Source: Sipunculus nudus (taxonomy: Eukaryota; Annelida; Sipuncula; Golfingiida; Sipunculidae). From it: 64,000 nt of DNA. Location of the stretch: NCBI GenBank assembly GCA_026874595.1, contig CM049312.1:23927956-23991955 (forward strand), in the 5' to 3' direction. Below the pieces are notes generated by a model. The model did not search any database. It worked only from the letters and a program-made list of their open reading frames with translations, and had not been told where the DNA came from. This document shows, in pieces, positions 34,651-46,486 of the stretch. How positions within the stretch are numbered: position 1 is the stretch's first letter; each line of letters begins with the position of its first letter. The position numbers and the translations under genes were made by a program.

Positions 34651-35070
34651 CACGAGGCGTGGGAAACAAGCCATGGCACTGTCTTTCAAAGATATCCAGT
34701 TCAGGTGGATAAGTCAAACCACTGCCGACATATTAGTGATTTTATCCCAAGGCAGATGAACAGATGGACGTTGTGCAAAAATGGTTGCAGGTGGCACCTC
34801 TATCTATGGAGATCTATACACATGCAAAATTTTGGCCCAATCGGTCAGATGGTTCCCGAGATATGAGCTTGGATGTCTGTAGCGTTAATGTAAATGTAGA
34901 TAGCGCCACCCGTCATAAAATCACGAAAGCTGTCGAGGATGTATACACATGGTGGATAAGTCCAACCAGTGCAGAGATATGAGTGATTTTATCCCAATGC
35001 AGATGAACAGATGGACACTGTGCAAAAACGGTTGCAGGTGGCGCCACCATTTTTAGCGAACCTGTGAGCT
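34640..35070. repeat. Repeat block with GGTGGC(G)CCACC motif (reverse orientation)
   Basis: Two units share GGTGGATAAGTC(A/C)AACCA, ATGAGTGATTTTATCCCA and GTTGCAGGTGGC. They are reverse-complement relatives of the 280-bp units at 37.6-38.6 kb. Confidence 0.75.
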
Positions 35071-36110
35071 TGTGCGATGGTGCGGGGTCGTCCGTCGTGC
35101 GATGTGCGTCGTCTGTACGTTAACCATAGCTATCTCAAAAAACGGCAGGAGCTAGCACTACCAATTTTTTTGGAAATAATCAGTCATCCAAAAAACTATA
35201 TCGGATTTTGTTTATTTTTTTTTCTAACTGCATTTTCTTAGATTTTATAGGGAAAAAGCTAAACAAAGCTTTAAAAATCTTCATCTCCGAAACTGTCCAG
35301 CCAAATTGTCCAATATTTCACAGAAATGATTCCGGGAACAATCTCTCTCAAGTTTGTTCGAATGGTTCCAGTTCGGAGATTTTTGGCCGAGTTACAGGAG
35401 GTTCAACTTTGTCATCTGTCCAAAATAGCATATAAAAATTTAAATCTCAGAAACGGCTGGAGCTATCATCACCAAATTTAATGACAATGTTGGTCACATA
35501 GGTCATATCTGAAATTGAGGTATTTGTGGCGCCACCTGCATCGGCCTTTTTTTGTACGGGGTCATCAGTACCTGTATCAGACTGAGGGCTACAAAAAACT
35601 TCTTCTCTGAAACGATATGGCCAAATTGTTTAATATCGCACAGAAATGATCCTAGGGTAGTGCTTTCTGAAGTTTGTTCAGATAGTCTCTGTTCAGTGAT
35701 TTTTGGCTAAGTTATGGGAAACTGAATTTAGTCATATGCTATAACAGCCCATTTTAGCTCAGTGGCTACAAAGATCTTCTTCTCAAAAACCACTGGGCCA
35801 ATTTTTTTAAAATCTCACACATTAATTATCCTCAGATGTTGATAATTCAAGTTTGTTCAAATGGTTTTGGTTCAGTGCTTTTTGGCTGAGTTATAGGAAG
35901 CTTAACTTAGCCAGTTTACTGTATCTTCATATATGAGTTATAAACCTGCGAAACGTTTTTCGACTGATGCAACTGAAGCCAGTTTGTTAAATATTTACAA
36001 GAATAATCCCTACAATAATTCTTATAATAATTGTCTTTAATGGTTCCACATGAATGATTTTTGGCTGAATTATAGAGATTGAATTGAGTCATTTTACCAT
36101 ATATGTTAGC
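35070..36110. repeat. Degenerate tandem repeat with GATTTTTGGC core
   Basis: At least four units share CAGAAATGAT-like, AAGTTTGTTC(G/A)AATGGTT and GATTTTTGGC(T/C)GAGTTA blocks, near 35320, 35640, 35820 and 35990. The left part (35050-35110) has a GTCGTCCGTCGTG tract resembling a Helentron-derived end. No coding sequence. Confidence 0.65.
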
Positions 36111-37317
36111 TGTGTGATGCTGTTACATCTAGCCTGGCACCAGTTTATCAGCATCTATTACATCATGCCACTTGACATTTAGATTTCAGGTTATCTTTGG
36201 TTAATATTGACAAGAAAGTGTTTTTGAAAGCTTTTAAAAAAATTAGATTTATGATTTTAGTTATTCGTCAAACCAGGTAATGTTACAATCACTGATATTC
36301 AGCTGTCTGTGGCTAAATAAAAACAACTGTACATGGATTATAAATTATTGGTATCCCTACTCAACATAATTTAAGAATTTGCCATCAGTGAGATATATCT
36401 GTATTTTAATTTTGCATTCAGTATGCATCTGTTATAATTTTACATATATTCCTGATTTCTTTTTTTTATATTAAGTCAGCTGAAAAGTTTTTGTATTGGG
36501 AAAATTAATTTCAAAGTTATCTCAAGTCGGGACCACTTTTGTGTACAGATGGCAGCACTTGGTTTACCATTGGCAGTTTGCCAGTGCCTTGATGTTGGCC
36601 CTTAGCCAAGATGATGCCAGCTCCATAAATAGTTTTGGCACAGTACCAGGATTGGAAGAAGTGCAGCCAGGTATAGGTCAAGAGTTCACTCAGTGGAGTA
36701 GCTGCATTCTATTTATAGCTTTGGCAGACTGCTCACTGCATCAGATTTGGCACAAAAGTTCAGCCTGGATCTATTTATAGCTTTGGCAGACTGCCAACTG
36801 TGTCAGATTATGCAACAAGTCAAGAGTTCTGTCAGTGCAGCCAAGTACAGGTCAGTCTAGCCAGGTGCAGGTCAAGAGTTCACTCAGTGCAGTAGCTTGA
36901 GGCAGCAATTTTTTACAGTTCACTCGTGGGCAACTGCCTTAATCACCCTAAGCCTTGTCAGGCCAGTGCATCAAACTCTGAAGAAGTCTGATGTATTGGC
37001 CTGATTTTTTTACCTGTCTATGCGTCTTTGATGGTATTCTCATTTACAAGACATGTGGTGCAACCTACACTGACTTTTGTAGTGTATGCGCCTGCTTATT
37101 TCTACAGAGGAATTTGATACATCAGCCTAAAATTGGGCATGTTTATACATATCGGGTAGCTTTATAGTGTACAAGACTGATGGCGCCACCTACAATAATT
37201 TTTGCACAGTGTATGTCCCTGCTCATTTCAAAGGTGGGGTTTGACATATCAGTCTAATATTGGTCATGTGTAGATATCTCTTCGTTGTATACAAGGCTGG
37301 TGGTGCCAGCTACAACC
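36111..37317. repeat. Low-copy repeats, no gene
   Basis: 36690-36800 contains a near duplicate (CTATTTATAGCTTTGGCAGA twice, 60 bases apart) and several CAGTGCAG(C/T) runs. TGGCGCCACC occurs at 37181. Open frames here have no family signal. Confidence 0.5.
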
Positions 37318-39277
37318 ATTGTATCCGGCAAAACTCTCCGGCAAAACAGAGTTTTGCGGAAAATATGTTTTCAGTCGGACGCCGCCGCCACCGCCACCGC
37401 CGCATAGGTTTCAGGAGAACTCCTCCGTAACCACTGGGCAGAATATTTTAAAATTAGGAATTATGATTGGGTCACATGTGAACTGCTGCGCTGTCATTTT
37501 TGGTTGACCTCTGACCTTTCCTCTCTACCCAGCGTCCATTTGTGCGTCTGTTTCCACACATAAACCCACATATCTTGGGAACCGTTTGACCGATCAGGCT
37601 AAAAATTTTGAACAAATGTACCCCTTGGATAGCTTTATAACATACACTAAAAATGGTGGCGTCACCTGCAACCATTTTTTTGCACAGCGTCCATCTGTTC
37701 ATCTGCCTTGGGATTAAATCACTCATATCTCTGCATTGGTTGGACTTATCCACCTGAAATTTTGCAGGTGTATACATCCTGGACAGCTTTCTTGATTTTA
37801 TGTCAGGTGGCGCCACCTACATTCACGTTTAAGCTGCAGATATCCAAGCTCATATCTCCGGAACCATTTGACAAGTTGGGGCCAAAATTTTGCATGTGCA
37901 TAGATCTCCCATAGCTCTTTATCATACGCAGAACTGGTGGCGCCATCTCCAACCATTTTTGCACAGCGTCCATTTGTTCATCTGACTTGGGATAAAATAA
38001 CTCATATCTCGGCAGTTGTTTGACTTATCGACCTGAAATTTTGCAGGTTTATTACATCCTTGACAGCTTTCTTGATTTTATGACAGGTGGCGCCACCTAC
38101 ATTCACATTTACGCTGCAAACATCAAAGCTCATATCTCGGGAGCCATTTGACCGATTGTGCAAAAATTTTGCATGTTTATCGACCTCACATAGCTCTTTA
38201 TCATACGCAAAACTGGTGGCGCCATCCGCAACCATTATTGCACAGCGTCCGTCTGTTTGTTTGCCGGGGGATAAAAATAACTTATATCACGGCAGTGGTT
38301 TGACATATCTGCCTAAAATTTTTTTCAGGTTTATACATCTTGGATAGCTTTCAGGATTTTGTGGCAGGTGGCGCCACCTACATTTATGTATACGCTGCAG
38401 ACATTCAGGCTTATATCTCAGGACTGGTTTGACATATCCCCCTGAAATTTTGCATGTGTATAGATCTCACATAGCTCTTAATCACACCATAATTGGTGGC
38501 GCCACCTGCCACCATTTTTGCACAGCGTCCTTTTGTTTGTCTGCTGTGGGATAAAATCACTCATATACAAGTAGTTGTTTGACTTATCTGCCTAAAACTT
38601 TGCATATGTATAGAACTTGGGCAGCTTTCTGGATTTTGTGGTAGCTGGCGCAACCTTCATACACATTTCCCCTTGCCACTCAATCCATGCCTCACTTCAC
38701 CCGTCCCACTACTGATTTTGGCGGATACACGTTGTCGCTTGTTAAATACCCGTATTCTACTTTTTGTGTTGTGTGCATGCACCCATGCCAGAATTTCAGC
38801 AGTGATGTTTGTTTAATTGTTTCTTGTTCTTAGTGTTTAGTACTTGCATTGTTCATATACATGTTACACATGTTCTTGAAATGTAATGGTCAAGCATTGA
38901 AGCTTTATACCTGGTGTAATCTCATTGCTCACGTTCACATTAGGCCTGTAGGCCTTGTTAGTGTATGTTTTAAAGCTATCCAAGGGCTACATTTGTGCAA
39001 AATTTTCAGTCTGATCGGTAAAACGGTTCCCGAGATATGTGGGTTCATGTGTGGAGACAGACGCACAAATGGACGCTGGGTAGAGAGGAAAGGTCAGAGG
39101 ACAACCAAAAATGAGGGCGCAGCAGTTCTCATGTGACACGATCATAATCCCAAATTAAAAAAAAAATTCCGCCCAGTGGTTATGGAGGAGTTCTCCGGAA
39201 ACCTATGCGGCGGTTTCGGCGGCGGCGTCCGACTGAAAACATAGTATCCGCAAACTCTGTTTTTGGCGGATACAAAT
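37318..39277. mobile_element. 1.96-kb element with about 300-bp terminal inverted repeats
   Basis: The left arm (37318 TGTATCCGGCAAAAC..., GTCGGACGCCGCCGCC, GAGAACTCCTCCGTAACC, GCGTCCATTTGTGCGTCTG, to about 37640) is matched in reverse by 38955-39277. The inner part is a tandem array. A further GGCGGATAC-type end at 38728 suggests nesting. No transposase is present. Its right end coincides with the point where the minus-strand LINE reading frame stops (39278), so it probably inserted into or truncated that LINE. Confidence 0.8.
37640..38660. repeat. About 280-bp tandem repeat carrying GGTGGCGCCACC twice per unit
   Basis: About 3.6 units. The palindrome CAGGTGGCGCCACCT recurs at 37804, 38084 and 38365 (spacing 280-281). 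A second site, GGTGGCG(C/T)CA, recurs near 37658, 37936, 38217 and 38495. Shared text includes TGCACAGCGTCC, ATCTGCCT/GAC and AGCTTTCTTGATTTTATG. Confidence 0.88.
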
Positions 39278-42200
39278 ATGAACTGATATTTCAGCATTCA
39301 TAGAACAATATGAACATCTATCATTTTCAACAAGATTCCATCTGTATAGATTTTTGTTTAACGGTAAAATATCGTTCAAAAATTTATACTGAAACTCTCT
39401 AGTTTTTGTTTAAATTGTGGTTTTGAAATGTCTCTCATAAACTAACTGCCAATCTATATCTGTCCTCACTAGTTGTTGTATCTGTATTTGTGCAGTTGGG
39501 CGAATCCCATTTTCTTTCACCAAATTACTGTGCATTGTTTTGAAATTTAATTTTTTTAAATACCATGGTTTGTCAAGTACATTGGTTGACTCTTTTTGCT
39601 CTAGGATATTTAACAGTTTAAGCCACTCTCTTGGTATAGAATGTTAAACAGCGGTCAGATTCATGTACTCCTTCAGCTCTAGTCCTGAATCCTGCCATTT
39701 TATCAGTTCATTTTTATTTCCTACAATGTCTTTTAAAAAGTTATATCCGTGTCTAGAGATAGTATTAAAATAGAAGGAAGCTCTTTCTCTAGCTAGTTGG
39801 TAGTAGTGAGTTGGCACCTCAAAACAAGTTCAATGTCAGGTAACTTTAACCCCCCATCTTTATAATCCATAATGAGTGACGTTTGTTTTATTTTTGGCTT
39901 TTTATACAGAAATTCATTATTTTATCTTGAACCTCCTTGAGAAAGCAAGATGGTGGAGATTGCATCATACAAGGATACATAAGTTTTGGTATAGCCAATG
40001 TTTTCAAACAGTTATTCGTCCAAAAAAGGACAAGGATCTGCGATTCCATCTCTCTAAACATGTAGTGAAGGAATTTAAAACTTTTTCAAAATTGCATTTC
40101 TTGTTCATAATATTATTGTAAGTAAAATAAATTCTAAATTCTAAGAATTTTAATTGCATTTCAAGTTAAATTCATCCAGTTGAAGTGGCCTATTTTCTTA
40201 TCTCTGTTTTAATGGGCCTAGCCATGAAGCATCAGACTTCTCAAAGTTAATTTTGAGAGAAGAATATTTTGAAATTACATAGCCCTTTCTCGAAGTGAAA
40301 TAGAGAGTTTTCGTCCTTGCCAAAAAAATGTCGAATAATCTGCAAATAAACACATTTTTATCTCTGACTTGGCAACCCTAATTCCCCCTTTATTTTTTAT
40401 TATACTTAACCATTAGACCAAGTATTTCCATAACCATAATGAATAAATATGGAGCCAGAGGATCCCCTTGGCTCGTTCCCCTTTGTAAAGGAAAGTATTT
40501 GGTACCGTACCCGTTATTCACTACACTACTCTCAATGTTTGTGTGCAGCACGCGGACCCATTTTATAAACCATTCAGAAAAGCCAAATCTTCTTAGAACA
40601 GAGAAAAGAAAGGTATGGTCAACCGAATCAAAAGCGGCTGTATAATCCGCGCCTACCAAAATGCAAGGTGTATTTTCGGTACTTACATCCGCGATTAATC
40701 TTATTGGCTCCCCAATATATTTACCTGGTATGAATGCATATTGATCCGGTCCAATTAGGATTTACAATAAAGGCTTTATACGATTAACTAATATTCTGCT
40801 TATAATATTGGTATCTACGTTTAAAAGGCTTATAGGCTTCCAGTTTTTTTATATATCTACAGTATCGACCTTGCTTTGGAATAGGAGATACAATAGCCTG
40901 CTTTTGGCTATTAGTTAATTACCCTTTAATGTGGTTCTCGTTTAAACAATTGGTTAATTCTTGACCTATCAGAAAAAATATTTAGTGTAAAACTCTTTTG
41001 TTAACTCGTCATTTCCGGGCGTTTTATTTCCAGACATATTGTTCAAAGTTTTATATATTTCCTGACTAGTAAATTCACTTTCACAGTGCAATCTTTGTGT
41101 ATCCGTTAACACCGAGATGTTAATGGAATTGAGAAAATTATGGTAATCATCATCGATTAAATTGGATATTCTGGAGTATTTTTAATAATACAGGTGTAAT
41201 TCTCTGGTTATATCCTGTGGATCTGTTATTTGCTTGCCTTTTTCATAAATAAGTTTTCTCAAAAAGTTCGTAATTTTCTGCTTTTTTGAAGACCTGTAAA
41301 ATACTTGCTGTTCTTTTCTCCTTCTTACTACCATTGCGCTCTTGACCTCAAAATTATGCCATCTGTAATGCAATTATAATGGTCATCAAGTTGTTTTCAA
41401 AGATGTATTTATTTGTCCATAGCCTCTGGTTCAGAATTAATATTTCTATTTCCTTAATTTCGTTTTCAAGGCAAAATTTTCTGTGGTCAACCGTTTCGTA
41501 ACTTTTAGAAAATTCTTGCTTCCACAAAGGACCATTCTCTGATAATTGTTGACAATAATCATAATCCCGAGTTAATGAATTGTGGAACTTCCAGTGTAAA
41601 GGACCATGGCCTTGGCTATGTTCATTATTAAGACTAATGGTAACAGCTGAATGGTCTGTGGACACAGCTGGAATTATATCAGTGGATGTCACATATGTTG
41701 CAGACTATTTGACACAAGATAGTTATCCAGTCTCCTTTATCGCAGAGGTTTTAATGACTTCCATGTAAACTGACGAACAGTCGGGTTTCGCGGTCTCAAG
41801 ATATCCCACAAGTCAAGAGACTCAATAATATTTTCAAGCGTCATTTTTGTGCGAAATTTTAAAAGAGAAGTATCCGAATCCTGATCACTTAATGACAAGG
41901 CACAATTAAGTCTCCGCCCCAAATGATATTTGTATTATCATTAATATCAATATCCTGTAAATTGTTATGCAGTTTGCATAAAAAGGGGACTTGGTTTTTT
42001 TTTCAATATTTGGAAGATATGAATTAATAAGGAGAAAATAAGAACCTTGCAACAAGCAGTATAAAATGATAACACGTCCATCGTAACTTTTGAATTCTTC
42101 TAATTTTGTAAACTCTAAATCGCATCCAATTAATGTTACTGTACCACAGCTGTCCCTTGTACCAAAAGAGAAAAACGATTCGCCTCTCCATTGATTTCAC

Positions 42201-42357
42201 CACGCTTGTTGTATTTCAGGTGTACAGTGTGGTTCCTGTAAGAAACTTACGCCCCCTCTGTTTCACCAGCCAGTTAAACAACCTCCGCCGTTTTCTGTAA
42301 TTTCGTAATCCTCTAACATTTAGAGAATTAACTGAAAAGTTAACCAAGTTTTCCATT
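39278..42357 (-). pseudogene. L1/Tx1-like LINE ORF2 (broken, 3' truncated)
   Basis: Read on the minus strand from about 42357 it starts with an endonuclease-like SLNVRGLRNYRKRRRLFNWL. It continues with LIVPCH and LSDQDSD, STDHSAVTISL and WKFHNSLTRD, then reverse transcriptase at 40659-40390 (YTAAFDSVDH, VVNNGYGTKYF, RGTSQGDPLAPYLF). The catalytic FADD reads FADY at about 40335-40352. The C-terminal part ends with LREFQYKFL-like sequence and a CSYC cysteine cluster at about 39290. Many stops and frameshifts make it inactive. LINE ORF2 normally nicks target DNA and copies its RNA. Confidence 0.85.
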
Positions 42358-42499
42358 CAGAACAGAAATATATCACAAAAGCAAAAAGCAGTACCTTACC
42401 TTCAACACACAGACACAAGTTACACAAAGCAAATGAACGATACACACAAGGGTAGTCCCTGCACATAACAAAACACCCATACAGGTGTGTGTATACTTG

Positions 42500-43150
42500 T
42501 AATGAGTTTTTCTTGTGATGATCCTGATCCGTATAAAGTGGACTTGCTTGACCACCATGAGCTTATCACAAGGAAATAGTGTATGTGTGTATGTTCTATG
42601 AGGAGTGTGCGAATACATTATGAGTAGAGTGCAAATGCCCTGTGAGCAGTGTGCGAATGCCCTGTGAGCAGTGTGCGAGTGCCCTGTGAGCAGTGTGCAA
42701 ATGCCCTATAGCAGTGTGTAATAGCCTAATGAGCATAGTGTGAATGCGCTTTGAGCATTGTGGATGTAAACACAAGAGCCATATATGTTTGTATGTATGT
42801 CTCTATTTGTCTGGTGGCCTGTATAGCCAAGAGAGCTAAAGAATGCTGCTAATGGTCGCTATTGTTACACAGAAGTATGTCCTAGGCATTTTGATCTCTT
42901 GCCACCAGGTGTCATACAAGGACAATAAATGAAATAATATGGCACATAAGGCGTGTACACACATTGTGTGCACTTTCTCGGATGGTTTCCTTATGATGAG
43001 GTTTCCAATCAGAGTCGCACAATCATCAGAACGGCAAAATTTTCGGTTTTACGGATTTTCCTTGTGATGACCTTATCACAAGGAAAAATATCTCATCGGA
43101 GGGGCAAAAACATACGATAAATCTCATCACAAGTCCAATCTCATCCATTC
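42500..43150. repeat. Inverted-repeat sequence and 22-bp minisatellite between LINE fragments
   Basis: 42600-42770 has about seven copies of GTGTGCGAATGCCCTGTGAG. Motifs CTTGTGATGA, TTATCACAAGGAAA, CCTTGTGATGACC and TCATCACAAG recur in both orientations (42510, 42568, 43070, 43125), suggesting a fold-back insertion that splits the LINE ORF1 and ORF2 pieces. Confidence 0.55.
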
Positions 43151-43542
43151 GATTGAGTGTACCACCGGCGTAACGGTCGGATGCACAAGTATCACCGGTA
43201 TACGCGGAATACCATGCATCTGGAGCTCTCAGTTTGCAATTCATTGAATTGAAAAGCATCAAAAAGGAAAATACCCCACGTGTGTAGCTGTTTTAATTCG
43301 AGTCCATTGAGTTTAAAGCTGAAACGAGTCACTTAATCCTGTAGGTTTTCATAGGTAACCCTGAGTCCTTTCGGCCTTCCCTGTAACAAATTACTCTGGG
43401 GACCGAACAAAGGATTATAGCAAACCACCCCTTCCCTCGCATTTCTCGCATCACTGGTACTAATTTCTTATGTATCTGGCATGTAACACGGTGTATATCA
43501 TCCGTTGATTAATTTCTTTGCCGTTGTATTTTGCTTGCTCAG

Positions 43543-43960
43543 TTAACTAGGTGCCGCGCGTAACACTTGATCACGACTTGGTTTCGTGGTACAACGTTCC
43601 AATATTATTCGTGGTCTCTTTTCATCATTGGCCTCATGGACCTTAGTTTTATTACAACCAGACTGAGGGATCTGGTATGCAACTTCTGTTGGACTGTCCT
43701 CAACTCCAATGGTTTCTTTAATAAAGTGGTCCACAAACTGTGTTGTATTTACACCTTTCCATACCTTCTGGTACATTATGAAGTAGTATATTTTTACCTC
43801 TAGTATAATTACTGAGGTCTGATACTTCACTTTGAACTTTTTCAAGGTCCGCCTTTTGCACCATATTTTTCTTTAAATTTTCAATAGTAGCTTTCTGCTC
43901 CTCAAGTTCTCCTTCTATATAAGAAGACCCTACCTCAAGCTCCTTTAATATGGGCATTTT
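43543..43960 (-). pseudogene. LINE ORF1-like fragment (coiled coil and RRM)
   Basis: The minus-strand frame has a coiled coil (EGELEEQKATIENLKKN... EVSDLSNY), then the RRM start RGKNILLHNVPEGME. After a frameshift near 43760 it reads TTQFVDHFIKETIGVED and KRPRIILERC...RDQVLRAA, which is the ORF1 (Transposase_22-like) order. This family binds LINE RNA. It is broken, and 1.2 kb separates it from ORF2, more than is usual for one element. Confidence 0.75.
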
Positions 43961-44177
43961 TTGTCAAAACGTAACATTATTCTAACTGATAACTTGAGGT
44001 TTTTGATAACAATGTCAAAAGCAGTGAGCGCAGTTTCATATTAGAATGTCCAGTCCTTAATTATAAGGCAATATATAATGGCATGATACATATCGAATCC
44101 GCAGCAGAAATTCTATTACATAAAAAAACGGACAATCATTTTCGCATTATCATCGAAAGTAGTAATTTTATCTATCA

Positions 44178-44192
44178 CCAGTAGATGGCGCT
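44178..44192 (+). promoter_or_regulatory. CTCF-like motif upstream of B1
   Basis: CCAGTAGATGGCGCT matches the known CTCF core CCASYAGRKGGCRSY at all 15 positions. It is 169 bases before the B1 start codon. Related but imperfect TAGATGTCGCT sequences occur upstream of B2 (57043) and B3 (60391). Binding is inference. Confidence 0.45.
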
Positions 44193-44203
44193 TATATAAT
44201 AAA

Positions 44204-44212
44204 TTCCCAGAA
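44204..44212 (+). promoter_or_regulatory. STAT/GAS-like site upstream of B1
   Basis: TTCCCAGAA fits TTCN3GAA, 149 bases upstream of ATG 44361 and 12 bases after the CTCF-like motif. Confidence 0.35.
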
Positions 44213-44360
44213 CATTGGAGCCTCTGGGAAGTTTGGTCGGGTATTAAGTCATCACATTCGTGGTAATAACAGATTTGCTGAGTACTCTATTTCATTACTT
44301 ATAATCCTGACCTTATAATCCTGTTGGAATTGGTCATCCGACGCTTAACTGGGACTAACC

Positions 44361-44461
44361 ATGGCAACATTTCCAGGGGTCTGGGTCAACGTTGTGGCTG
44401 TGCTGTTATCTACCGCCGTCCTTCTTACGTTACCAGGGGGGAGCGAGGAGAAACAGGAAAT
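44361..44461 (+). CDS. B1 exon 1 (probable)
   Basis: ATG in ACCATGG context; 33 codons plus two bases (AT), donor GTAAGT. It codes MATFPGVWVNVVAVLLSTAV, then LLTLPGGSEEKQE. Paralogous B2 and B3 exon 1 also end in phase 2 after a hydrophobic segment and an acidic tail. A (CA)n run starts right after the donor (44492). Confidence 0.62.
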
Positions 44462-46354
44462 GTAAGTCTGAATAAGAGGAGGCTGTCTCACACACACACA
44501 CACACACACACACCTGCTTGCGCGCACATATAAACACACGTACCGAGCTGTCATGACCCTCATCATTGTTATATGGAATAAATTGCCCGCCCTTTAAACT
44601 GGTCTGAAAAAGGCCCGAAGTCTGCATTAATATCTTCATTCATTCAGTTTAGTGAGGTGCTCTATAGGTTAATCTCTAGGCTAGGTCTGATCACTTCAAA
44701 AATGGCCCGTGTGATTATAAGCAGTTTACTTCCGTCACAACAACTCGCTTTATCGAACTTTGACTTTACGATAAGACGTATAGCAGTTGTACGTGACCTG
44801 AATGGCTATTGGCTACACGGGATGAATGTACGGTCTTACATATGAGTAGAATGTTAGTGTGATACTGAGGTTAAATTGGATTATTATGGTATAAAACTGT
44901 AATGGTAAGATCGCAAAAAAAGAACCGTATAATCTTTGGAACATATACATGCATAACCCATTATATTCATGGGTCGAGGAATGCGTCCAAAATGAAAAGG
45001 GGAAGGGAGAAATAAGATGGTCTGTTTCCTACTGCGTTATGGGGAACTAAAAAACATAATGTACAACATTAAATACTACAATAATGCAGAATACAGCTCC
45101 AGGAATGTTCCCTTTCTATATAAAAAAAATATGTGCTATATTCCTTATTGACCATGCAAATATCCAAATACGGTGACAGAATTTCAAATATCTTGCGCTC
45201 CATCGCGGCTAAATGTTGATTGACAAATAATTAATTACTTTTAATTAATACTTAATATAACTAATCATTATATAAAAAATGCCTCCACATGCCTTTGATT
45301 ATATAGGACAGCTGTGAGCAATGGCCAGATTGGAATGTTGATCAAGTCAGCAAATAAAAGAAAAATGAATAAGTTGGCTCACTTCTGTGCTTTATTAGGA
45401 AATAAGTAAAAAAAATAAACAATTTAGAGAACAATAAAAAGAAGGAAGGAATATAGAAAATACATAATATGAAGAGGTTGTGGACAAGCTTTCAATGTGA
45501 GCAAAAAAATGGCTGGAGCTCTTGCAATTAAAAGCAAATAGTCAGGGAGATACCAGCCAAAGGTGTGACATTAGGTATGATTACACATTTATCGAATAAT
45601 ATGATAAAGGGTGGTTCACAGATCATGAATCGAGATGATGCCACCTTGTCACCCGTGGGCATTTTTTTTGCCCCAAAATTCAAATGGCGTCTTTAAATAT
45701 ATAAATATAATCATAGGATCGATGAAAATGAACTTTTACCAAGTGTGATCCATCCAAGATGGCGGCTCTGAAACCGCTCCCCCCCCCAAAAAAAACAAAA
45801 CAAAACAAAAAGGCATGCTGTTGTACTCTAACATGATAATTGCGGTAATGCAACACTGAAAACTATGAAAAACAAAAATAAAACATTAAGTGATTTTCAA
45901 GGGAAGCTATTACTTTTACTTCTTTCGACTGTTTATTGAATATGGATGGCCATCAAGCAAATGGCCGAACTTATTAAAAATATCACACAGAATAAACAAA
46001 TAACAGAATTCTTTTGCAGAAAATAAGAAATACAAACTTGTAATATGTATATTTTCTCACTGTATTGTGTATGTATTTTTATTTAGGCAGAATGGAAAGT
46101 AAATCTTTAAAAATCTTATATCCTTGGTATATATGGGCATGATTGTTCCTCTTAGGTTGATGGAGAATCGTAAAGCTTTTTTTTGTGCCTATATGATGTG
46201 TTTTGAAGATCATGGAGTGTTACACAATTAGCAGGCAGAAAGAAGGTAAACATTGATCTCGACCAGTCTGGTGTAGTCAGCATGCCAATATGTGGGGGTA
46301 AAATGTTACAGGTCAATGCCGGCTCAAACAACCAACTCTCTGTCTTTCTGTTTT

Positions 46355-46392
<38 letters not shown>

Positions 46393-46393
46393 C

Positions 46394-46486
<93 letters not shown>

